Origin: Candidatus Gastranaerophilales bacterium
GTDB taxonomy: Bacteria > Cyanobacteriota > Vampirovibrionia > Gastranaerophilales > Gastranaerophilaceae
Reading direction: 5' to 3'
Assembly: GCA_947624325.1 (NCBI GenBank)
Contig: CANQJT010000003.1
Span: 149,201-213,200 of the forward strand
DNA length: 64,000 nucleotides
Shown: positions 43,453 to 51,645 of the stretch, piece by piece
How positions within the stretch are numbered: the first letter of the stretch is position 1
Layout of the letters: every line of letters begins with the position of its first letter
The notes under the pieces: model-generated
Databases searched by the model: none
What the model was told of the DNA's origin: nothing
What the model saw: only the letters and a program-made list of their open reading frames with translations
Position numbers and translations under genes: made by a program

Positions 43453-46400
43453 TTGAAAAAGAAATTTAATTTAAACGCAGCAGCCTTGTTGTGCACAATG
43501 GCTATGACTTCATTAAATGTTTATTCGGCGCAAGAAGCTCCTACTAATTTTGAAGGGCTAAAAAGTGCAATTACAACCGGAGAAGAGCCTGTTTCTATAG
43601 AAGATTTACAAAGTAATATACAGTTTAGTGATAAATTAACAATTGATAAAAAAGTAAGTATATCAGGCAATAAAGATGGCTCCGCAGCATTTACTGTTGA
43701 CCCTAACCCAACTCCTGCTCCCGTACCGCCTGTAGCAAAATATGACTCGCCTGCTTTTGAGGTATCCCAAAAAGGTGATTTAACACTTGAAAATTTAAGT
43801 GTTACGGGTTTTGGCAGTACACAAGCAACCAATATTATTTCAAATGACGGTAAATTGACAATAGGTCCGGGTGTTACTTTTAGTGAAAATAAAGTAAGCG
43901 GAAACTCGGGCGGAGGCAGACCTTATCCTATGGGCAGCGCTATTATTACTAATAGCGGACAAATGACAATTAAAACAGAATCTGGTGGGGATGTAACATT
44001 TGAAAAAGTAAATGATGGCGGTAATCCTAACCCTGATATTCTCTTTACGGATGTGGGTTCACTTGATATAACAGGCGATGCGGGAACCGTTAAATTCGGC
44101 AACGGAATTACTTCTAATTCGGGAAGCTCATTACCGACAAAAGGTGCTGCAATTACCCATAGCGGCACAAATGATGTTGTTTTAAGCGGACAGAACGATA
44201 AATACACGGGTACATACACAAACGAAGATGGTTCTTTAACTTTTGATAAAGACGGCAAAACCTTCTTCGGCGGTAAATCTGAATTTACGGGCGGTGAATT
44301 AAAATGGGAAAATAATCAAGATAATGCTATTGTAAGTGGTGCCAGCCTCACAGTTACCGGTGCTGATTTGACCGTAGGAAACGGAATTGATGCAGCAAAA
44401 TTAACTACATCCGATAGAGTTTCAATTGAAAATGCAAAAAATATTGAAATTAAAACCAGCGGCGAACTTGCTCTCGGTAAAGCTACTACTTTTGATGCGT
44501 CAAAAGGTACAACCATTAAGGGCGGCGGTAAGTTGTCTGTAAACGGACAAACTCTATCCTTAATCGGTCAGGTTATAAATGATGAAGCATCCGGCCTTGC
44601 ATTTGTTTCTAATAATGCTACGGTTAATATTCAAGATGTTTCAAACGGTGCAAAAGAATTAAGTGTAATAGCAGGTACTAATGCTGCGAATACAAATCTT
44701 ACCTTAAACCTTAAAAATTATATAAGCGGCACTGTAGAGGACGATATTACCGTTGACGGAAGCGACATAAAAGCGCTTAATCTTGATGGAACAAACACAT
44801 ATAACGGTAAAATAACAATATCAAATAATGGTGTAGTTACAAACAAAACAGGCGCTGAGACTACAATTAACGATGGTGTTTCAATAGAAAGTACAAGTGG
44901 TACAGATAATTCTCTTGTAAATGAAACCGGTGCAACTTTAACAATAGATGGTGCAAACGGCTTAGAAAACAATGGTAATGTTGATAATAAGGGTACTTTG
45001 AATTTAAAAGGCAGTGTTAATACAAATGACGGAAAGATCACAAATACGGGTTCTGTTGTAGTTGACAATGGTTTAGAAAATAAAGGTAATTTTACAAGTA
45101 CGGGCTCGGGTTCATTTTCTGCTCAAAACCTGACTAATGAATTAGGTACTTTTGATATGTCAAATAGTACGGGCGAATTTAAAGTTACAGGTACCGCACA
45201 AAACTCTTTAGGCGAAATAAAAGGACAGAGTGCAACATTTGGTCAATATAATGATAGTACAGGTTCAGGTACAAGTCTTAATTTAACAGGTGACTTAACA
45301 ATAACGAGTACTGATGAAAATGCCATTCAAAACAGCGGAACAATTACCGCACAAAATATTAATGTCCAAAGTGGCGGTGTACAAAATGAAGGCGGTACAA
45401 TAACTTCAAACGGTAAAATGAATGTTGCAAAAAAGCTGGTAAATAGCGGTAGCATCAGCATGCAGGGCGGTCAATTGCATGATATTGAAAGTACGTCAGG
45501 TTCAATTACCAATACGGGCGATTTAACCATAGCAGGTAATGTAACGGGCTCAGCAGGTGCAATAACACATAATAGCGGTAATTTGACTTTGACGGGTGAC
45601 GGCTCGGGCTTTAATGGTACATTTACCCAGGAAAACGGCAGTACAACCGTAAACGGCGGAGGTAAACTCTTTGACGGTAAAAAGGAAATTAAAAACGGCA
45701 GATTGACCGTTAACGGCGACACAATGAACTGGAATAGTGCAGTTGAACTCGGAGCAAATACGACATTTGACTTCACGGGTACAGAAAAGAGCACAATATC
45801 TGATTCCGTCTTGAAATTTACAGGTACGGACGCTAACGCAAACTTTAACGGCTCTGGCGGATATTCAATCGCTGACAATTTTAACGGAACAGGTAATAAT
45901 TTAAACTTCACGGGTACGACTGTAACTCTTGACGGTACAAACTACGCAAACTCGGGCAATATAACTCTTAATAATTCAAAATTAGACTTGCACGATGAAG
46001 GGGATGCCCAGTATAAAGATTATACTTTCGGCAATTTTACTGCAGAAAACGGAAGCTCTGTTGACCTTGACCTGCAAATAGTGAATGAAAATAAAAAACT
46101 TAACGAAGGTTATCTTAAATCCGATACTTTAGCCTTTAATAGCGGAAGCGGAACTCTTTCGGTCGGAAAGCTTTATATAGATAATAAAGCACAAAACGGT
46201 GTAGAATCATACACGACTAAAAACCATGTTATAAAAGGTGAAGGTAATGTTAATTTTGACGGCAGTTCAGTTGGCAGTGACAAAATCACTTGGAGTTCAA
46301 GCAGTTTTGTATATGATGTTACGGCTTCAGGTAAAGATATAACTTTAAGTAACGGCCGTGCCGCAACCAAAGATGCTCTTAATGATATGAATATTTTAGA

Positions 46401-49400
46401 GGGCGAAAGACAGTTTATGACAGAAAACGAATATGAAATTGATAAAGACCTTGAAGCAACGGAATCAGGTAAATTCAATGTATTCGGTAAAAGTAAAGAT
46501 AAAACACAAGATAGCTTAAAAGGTAACAGTCATAAGTTCTTTAATATCGGAGATAGTAAAAATACCGAACTTCATATTGACGATTTAACCATTACGGGCG
46601 CTTCAAGCAGTCAAGGCGGTTCTGTTTTAAGAAACGAAAGCTCAGGCTCAAAAGTCTTTATAAACGATTCTTATATAAAAGACAACAATTCAACCGACTC
46701 AAATGGCGGTGCTATATACAATAACGGCGGAACAGGCACTAACCCGAAAGACCCTGATAGTTTCACAGGGCTTTATGTCGGAAATACAACCTTTGAAAAT
46801 AATACTTCTACAGGTAAAGGCGGTGCAATTTATAATGATGAAAAAGGTTTCTTATACCTTGAAAATGTTAAAACGGTCGGGTCATCAACCGAAGAAGGAC
46901 AAAATGATATTTATAACAAAGGAACAGCATACACAAATGGCGAAAATACTTTTAACAGCTTGTTTACCAATGAAGGCGAAGTAACTTTCCAGGGTACAGA
47001 TACCTTATCTGAATTTGCAAATAATGCGAGCGGAACGGCAAACTTTAATGGTTCCGATGCTACATTAGGCACTGTAACGGGCTCAGGTGGTACAATAACA
47101 CATAATAACGGTAATTTGACTTTAACGGGCGATGGCTCTGGATATACAGGGAATTTCAGCCAAACGAACGGAAACCTGACTGTTGATACAGATTCAACAT
47201 TCTTCAGCGGAAAATCTACTGTTTCAGGCGGTGTGTTAAATTGGTTTACGGATAAAAAACCAACATCAGGCACACTTGCTGTTTCAGGCTCATCAACAGT
47301 CTTAAATGTCGGCGATGCAACTCATACGGGTCAAATAACATTTAATTCCGGCAGTTCAATAGCGAAAGGAGTTACAACCAATATCTATGGCGGCAGTACA
47401 TTAAATGTAGAAGGCGGCGAGGCTGCTTTATCTGACGGTAAATGGCTGGGAAATGTAAACCTCACAGATGGTAGTTTAACTTTAAATAACCTATCTAATG
47501 TAAGCAATGAAGGAACGGGCACACTTAGTGCAACAGGCGGTAATTTAACCCTTGACGGAAATACTCGGCTTACTTTAGACGGAAGCAGCTCTATTGCAAA
47601 GGGAGTTGTCACGGATATTACAAAAGATGCAGCCGTTTCACTTAAACAGGGAGAATTAACTTTAGATGGTGCAGATACATGGAACGGCACCGTTGTTTTG
47701 GATAAAAATTCAAAAGGTAAACTTACATTTGACGGATATGACACTACGGTAAAGGGTATGGGTACTTTACAGGCAGATGCGGGTGCCATTGATATCATTG
47801 ATAGCTCAAAGATTACCTTCGGAGGCGAAGAAGAAGAACTTGGCGGTATAAATAAAAACGTTAAAACTCACATAGATGAAAGTTCATCAGTAACACTTTT
47901 AGAAAACGGATTTTTATATCTTAATGATGATGACCCTGATACCGCCGATAAGTGGGAAGGTAAGGTTAATCTGGATGGCGGTGAATTTTACTACGGTGTT
48001 AAGAACCCTGAATCAGTCGGCGAACTTCACGCAACAAAAGGTGATTTGAAACTTTTAGACCAGTCTTTACTTGAAATAAAAGAACCGAGTAATGTTGATG
48101 ATTTAGTGGCGGTTGATATACAACAAGGTGCGACTGTTGATATCCAAGATAAAGCCAAATTTAATATTTCAGGTCATGATTCTGAAACCGAAAAAAAGGA
48201 TAATTGGGACGGGCTTGTTAAAAATGAAGGCGGAGAATTTACCGTAAGTGATATGGCGCATGCAAGCGGTAATGGCGGAGGTCTTCAGCAAACAGGTGGA
48301 AAATCTACATTTAAGGATAATTCAGACATTTACATTTCGGATAAAAACAGCTATATAACAGGCGGAGATGTCGTAATTGACGGAAATTCAAAACTTTCCT
48401 TCGGCGCCGGAATAAAAGATATGAATGCCGAAAATCTCAATATGACTGATAATACTCAGCTTGGTATAATGAACGGGGAAATTAATTCCGCTCACGCAGA
48501 TAATGTCGATGTTACGGGTACTGCTAACTTTACGATTGACTTAGATCCGAGAAGTAAGGTCGGCGATGAATTTAACTTCGATAACATAAAAGGAAGCGAT
48601 GCAACATTAAATGTATCAGACTTCAATTTTTCCGGCGGTGCGCCGATAGACAGAAATATTCGTTTCCAATTGTTTACGGGTGCAAACGAAGGAATTAACT
48701 TTGATGCAACAAAAGACCTTAAATTCACTCCGATAGGTTATTATGGTTTGCAGTCCTTAGGCGGAGGAGAATACATGGCTTATTTAGACCACTATAATCC
48801 TCAGGTATTCAGAGGACAGGTCGCTACAATGGCTATGTATACAAGCCAATTGTTTGTTGATGATATGATTACAAACCACTTTATCCTCCATAATGACAGA
48901 CTGATTGATAATGCAAAACTGGCTAATAAATATGCGGCAGGCGGCGCCTTGTTTGCTCCTTACCAAAAAACCTATGAAGACGGCGGTCTTTGGTCTAAAT
49001 CTTATGTTTCATTTGATAAAATGGATTTAACTCAAGGACTAAGTGTTAAGAACAATATCTACGGAATGTTAATGGGTGCGGATTTGCCTTCCGTTGAGCT
49101 TAAAAAAGGCTGGGAATTTATTCCTACCGGTTATGTCGGTTATAACGGAGGTCATCAGCACTTTGACGGTGTAAGTATGTACCAAAACGGCGGTCAAGTA
49201 GGTGCTATGGGTACATTTATTAAAGATAAATTCATAGGTTCGGTTACTGCTTACGGAGGCGGTTATACTAACGATATGAGCCTGAATGGTTATGAGGATA
49301 ATGCAGGTAACTGGTTCGCAGGCAGTGCAGTTAAAGCGGCTTATAACTATAGTCCGCTTAAAGACTTTACGGTTCAGCCTAATTTGTTTGTCGCTTACAA

Positions 49401-49893
49401 TGCGTTCGGAAAACAAAATTGGGGAACGGATTTTGGTATAATGAGTATGAATTCGGGTATGCTAAACGGTGTTAATGTTGCTCCCGGCTTGAACTTAATT
49501 CTTCAAAAAGATACCTGGAGTTTATACGGCACAGCTTCTTATATGTATTTTGCTAATGATAAACTTGACGGTTATGCAGGTAATGTACATCTTCCCAATG
49601 TTCGTATGGATCACGGATATATTCAATACGGTATCGGCGGTACTAAGACTTGGAATGACAGACTTGCCGCTTACGGTCAGGTTAATATAAGAAATGCAGG
49701 CATAAACGGTATCGGCTTCCAGGCAGGTATTAATTATCTGTTCGATTTGAATGAAATCACTCAAGGGTTTATAAAAGGTTCAAAAAAAACAGGTAAAGCA
49801 ATTTCAGAAGGTACTAAATCTGCCGTAAATACGGTTTCTGACGGTACGCAAAAAACTTACGTTAAAGTAGTAAAACTCGTTAAAAGAAAATAA
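43453..49893 (+). CDS. Very large autotransporter adhesin (type Va), phase-variable leader
   Basis: About 2146 residues from TTG at 43453. A Sec signal (KKKFNLNAAALLCTMAMTSLNVYSA) is followed by a passenger of about 1780 residues built from short beta repeats rich in G, N, T and S (GTITHNNGNLTLTGDGSG type). One module of about 55 residues recurs near 44140, 45550 and 47070. The C-terminal translocator begins near residue 1785 and spans beta strands to LFDL at about 2098. Unlike usual autotransporters, which end in the last strand, about 48 further residues follow, rich in K, S and T. It is exported through Sec and displayed on the outer membrane. The start could instead be TTG at 43432, which would place the G tract inside the coding frame. 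Confidence 0.88.
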   Translation: MKKKFNLNAAALLCTMAMTSLNVYSAQEAPTNFEGLKSAITTGEEPVSIEDLQSNIQFSDKLTIDKKVSISGNKDGSAAFTVDPNPTPAPVPPVAKYDSPAFEVSQKGDLTLENLSVTGFGSTQATNIISNDGKLTIGPGVTFSENKVSGNSGGGRPYPMGSAIITNSGQMTIKTESGGDVTFEKVNDGGNPNPDILFTDVGSLDITGDAGTVKFGNGITSNSGSSLPTKGAAITHSGTNDVVLSGQNDKYTGTYTNEDGSLTFDKDGKTFFGGKSEFTGGELKWENNQDNAIVSGASLTVTGADLTVGNGIDAAKLTTSDRVSIENAKNIEIKTSGELALGKATTFDASKGTTIKGGGKLSVNGQTLSLIGQVINDEASGLAFVSNNATVNIQDVSNGAKELSVIAGTNAANTNLTLNLKNYISGTVEDDITVDGSDIKALNLDGTNTYNGKITISNNGVVTNKTGAETTINDGVSIESTSGTDNSLVNETGATLTIDGANGLENNGNVDNKGTLNLKGSVNTNDGKITNTGSVVVDNGLENKGNFTSTGSGSFSAQNLTNELGTFDMSNSTGEFKVTGTAQNSLGEIKGQSATFGQYNDSTGSGTSLNLTGDLTITSTDENAIQNSGTITAQNINVQSGGVQNEGGTITSNGKMNVAKKLVNSGSISMQGGQLHDIESTSGSITNTGDLTIAGNVTGSAGAITHNSGNLTLTGDGSGFNGTFTQENGSTTVNGGGKLFDGKKEIKNGRLTVNGDTMNWNSAVELGANTTFDFTGTEKSTISDSVLKFTGTDANANFNGSGGYSIADNFNGTGNNLNFTGTTVTLDGTNYANSGNITLNNSKLDLHDEGDAQYKDYTFGNFTAENGSSVDLDLQIVNENKKLNEGYLKSDTLAFNSGSGTLSVGKLYIDNKAQNGVESYTTKNHVIKGEGNVNFDGSSVGSDKITWSSSSFVYDVTASGKDITLSNGRAATKDALNDMNILEGERQFMTENEYEIDKDLEATESGKFNVFGKSKDKTQDSLKGNSHKFFNIGDSKNTELHIDDLTITGASSSQGGSVLRNESSGSKVFINDSYIKDNNSTDSNGGAIYNNGGTGTNPKDPDSFTGLYVGNTTFENNTSTGKGGAIYNDEKGFLYLENVKTVGSSTEEGQNDIYNKGTAYTNGENTFNSLFTNEGEVTFQGTDTLSEFANNASGTANFNGSDATLGTVTGSGGTITHNNGNLTLTGDGSGYTGNFSQTNGNLTVDTDSTFFSGKSTVSGGVLNWFTDKKPTSGTLAVSGSSTVLNVGDATHTGQITFNSGSSIAKGVTTNIYGGSTLNVEGGEAALSDGKWLGNVNLTDGSLTLNNLSNVSNEGTGTLSATGGNLTLDGNTRLTLDGSSSIAKGVVTDITKDAAVSLKQGELTLDGADTWNGTVVLDKNSKGKLTFDGYDTTVKGMGTLQADAGAIDIIDSSKITFGGEEEELGGINKNVKTHIDESSSVTLLENGFLYLNDDDPDTADKWEGKVNLDGGEFYYGVKNPESVGELHATKGDLKLLDQSLLEIKEPSNVDDLVAVDIQQGATVDIQDKAKFNISGHDSETEKKDNWDGLVKNEGGEFTVSDMAHASGNGGGLQQTGGKSTFKDNSDIYISDKNSYITGGDVVIDGNSKLSFGAGIKDMNAENLNMTDNTQLGIMNGEINSAHADNVDVTGTANFTIDLDPRSKVGDEFNFDNIKGSDATLNVSDFNFSGGAPIDRNIRFQLFTGANEGINFDATKDLKFTPIGYYGLQSLGGGEYMAYLDHYNPQVFRGQVATMAMYTSQLFVDDMITNHFILHNDRLIDNAKLANKYAAGGALFAPYQKTYEDGGLWSKSYVSFDKMDLTQGLSVKNNIYGMLMGADLPSVELKKGWEFIPTGYVGYNGGHQHFDGVSMYQNGGQVGAMGTFIKDKFIGSVTAYGGGYTNDMSLNGYEDNAGNWFAGSAVKAAYNYSPLKDFTVQPNLFVAYNAFGKQNWGTDFGIMSMNSGMLNGVNVAPGLNLILQKDTWSLYGTASYMYFANDKLDGYAGNVHLPNVRMDHGYIQYGIGGTKTWNDRLAAYGQVNIRNAGINGIGFQAGINYLFDLNEITQGFIKGSKKTGKAISEGTKSAVNTVSDGTQKTYVKVVKLVKRK

Positions 49894-49930
49894 TTATAAC
49901 TAAGCCTGTGACAGAGTGTGACACCAGATT

Positions 49931-49970
49931 AAAAAAAGGCTATATGTAATTAAGCATATAGCCTTTTTTT
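49931..49970 (+). terminator. Strong intrinsic terminator of the autotransporter gene
   Basis: A 16-bp stem (AAAAAAAGGCTATATG / CATATAGCCTTTTTTT) with an 8-base loop, 37 bases past the stop codon. Confidence 0.9.
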
Positions 49971-50062
49971 AGGGTTTTTATGTTATGATTAACATACGTT
50001 GCAATTCCATAAAAGCTCGTAATAAACGAAAAAATTACAAAAATAAAATAAAGAGGACACAG

Positions 50063-50731
50063 ATGTTTGTAAAAATATATAATTTTATAATTAAAATTTT
50101 GGTCATAATTATGCCTTTCAGCAGTCTGCGTAAAAAAATTAGGAATAGATTGCTTTTACGTAATAATAAAATATTGGTTCATAAAAAAGACGGAAAAGTT
50201 ATATCAGTAAAAAAATATAAAGGACTTAAAATAGAATTCAAAGGTCAAAATTCAACCGTAAATATCTTTGAACCATGTGTATTTAAAAATTCTTCATTTG
50301 TTATTGGCAGCGAAAATTTAGTGGAAATACAAGCTTCAAAATATGATATTTGCAATTTAAGAATTCCCGTTGTAATGAGTTTTGGCTCAAATTTAATAAT
50401 AGGTAAAGATTTTTCTTGTTTCGGAGTTGATATTTGTATGCATGCTGAACCAAAAAATTCCGTAACCATCGGGGATGATTGCATGTTTTCTTCTGGAATC
50501 AGTATTTGGCCCTCTGACGGTCATACAATTTATGATATTAACAGCGGTAAAATTTTAAATGAAGGTAAAGAAATAATAATTAATGATCATGTATGGCTCG
50601 GAATACACTCAAAAGTTTTAAAAGGTTCTGTAATACCTAAAAATTCAGTAGTAGGGGCAAACAGTATATTTACTTCTTCATCTTCTCGGGGGGGGGGAAC
50701 GGAATATATGCAGGCATGCCTGCACGGTTAA
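50063..50731 (+). CDS. Hexapeptide-repeat acetyltransferase, frame broken by a G10 tract (phase-OFF form)
   Basis: As read, 222 residues from ATG at 50063 (GAGGAC upstream; the in-frame ATG at 49985 has no site). About residues 95-200 form a left-handed beta-helix with SFGSNLIIGKDFSC, KNSVTIGDDCMFSSGI and HVWLGIHSKVLKGSVIPKNSVVGANSIF, the pattern of maltose/galactoside O-acetyltransferases. A run of ten G (50688-50697) throws the frame so that the protein ends in an unrelated RGGGTEYMQACLHG. With 8 or 11 G the frame would continue as NGIYAGMPARLIKSG, the expected family end, to a stop at 50814 (about 250 residues). It probably O-acetylates a surface glycan and is switched by slippage. A sequencing error in the G run is possible. 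Confidence 0.8.
   Translation: MFVKIYNFIIKILVIIMPFSSLRKKIRNRLLLRNNKILVHKKDGKVISVKKYKGLKIEFKGQNSTVNIFEPCVFKNSSFVIGSENLVEIQASKYDICNLRIPVVMSFGSNLIIGKDFSCFGVDICMHAEPKNSVTIGDDCMFSSGISIWPSDGHTIYDINSGKILNEGKEIIINDHVWLGIHSKVLKGSVIPKNSVVGANSIFTSSSSRGGGTEYMQACLHG
50688..50697 (+). repeat. G10 tract, coding
   Basis: Ten consecutive G in an AT-rich gene, near the end of the acetyltransferase. 10 leaves the gene frameshifted; 8 or 11 would restore it. Confidence 0.85.
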
Positions 50732-50853
50732 TTAAGAGCGGTATAAATTGGGACAGAAATACTACCTATAGGTATAAAGAGTTAAAATCCCAATGTGAAA
50801 ATAATAACGATTGAAGATATGATAAAAGTCCGTTTTGCAGGCGATTATAATTT

Positions 50854-51645
50854 TTATAAGCTGCTATATATTTCATCTGCGCTATAGTTTTCTATAATCT
50901 TTTCTCTGTGTTCTTTATTTATAAAATTATTTTTATTCAGCGCAAAAAGCCCCAGCAATTTTAGTATTATTAAAGATAGGCTTGCAAGTTTTACGTTAGA
51001 ACATTGATCAGTTTCAGACCAAACAATTGGGAAAAATTTTATTTTATGTCTATAATAAGTACTGCCCAAAATCATACAGTCGTTAAACATCAGATTATCT
51101 ATATATTTATTATAGAAGCCGGTTTTGAGGATATTAACTTTATACATATTTAACCCCGAACCCAAATCATAAATTTTCATTCTTGTAACTGCGGAAAAAA
51201 GAAAATTAAAAACATAATTGCCAAATGTACGAAATTTTGAGTAGCCATCAAGTTTTGAGCCTTTCATAAATCTGGCTCCCAGCAAACAATCATATTCTTG
51301 ATATTCTTTTGTTTCTAAATACGGAACTAAATTAGAAATATTTCCCTGATCATCCCCGTGAAGCACCACAACATAGTCAAAGTTGTTTTTAATTGCATAA
51401 TCAAAAGCAACTTTATGTGAACCTCCAAGCCCATAATTTTCGCTATTTCTAAAAAGCTTGATTGGAATATCGGGGTGCGATTTACAATATTCAATTACAA
51501 CCTGTTCGCCGTCATCCGTACTTCTGTTATTTATGACAATTATTTCGCTAAAGTACTTTTTATTTTGTTCATTGATTTGCGCCAAAACTCTCGGTATCTG
51601 TTTTGAACAATTGTACATAGGAATAAACAAAAGTATTTTATCCAT
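50854..51645 (-). CDS. GtrB-like family 2 glycosyltransferase
   Basis: 263 residues. IPMYNCSKQIPRVL, IIVINNRSTDDG, NSENYGLGGSHKVAFDYA and VVLHGDDQGN (DxD-like) form a GT-A fold of the dolichol-phosphate/bactoprenol mannosyl- or glucosyl-transferase kind. A weakly hydrophobic segment (LASLSLIILKLLGLFAL) lies near the C terminus, not the two long segments of classic GtrB. ATG at 51645 overlaps the stop of the polytopic gene by eight bases; AAAGG lies upstream. It would charge the lipid carrier for the polytopic transferase. A short remnant of the same gene start exists at about 55240. Confidence 0.85.
   Translation of the reverse strand: MDKILLFIPMYNCSKQIPRVLAQINEQNKKYFSEIIVINNRSTDDGEQVVIEYCKSHPDIPIKLFRNSENYGLGGSHKVAFDYAIKNNFDYVVVLHGDDQGNISNLVPYLETKEYQEYDCLLGARFMKGSKLDGYSKFRTFGNYVFNFLFSAVTRMKIYDLGSGLNMYKVNILKTGFYNKYIDNLMFNDCMILGSTYYRHKIKFFPIVWSETDQCSNVKLASLSLIILKLLGLFALNKNNFINKEHREKIIENYSADEIYSSL

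Noticed and set aside
43305..43496. Minus-strand frame over the autotransporter leader
   Set aside because: It covers the promoter, hairpin and G tract on the opposite strand; composition is not protein-like.
43561..48700. Long minus-strand frames inside the autotransporter gene
   Set aside because: They mirror the repetitive coding strand, lack start signals and encode low-complexity P/S/V-rich sequence.
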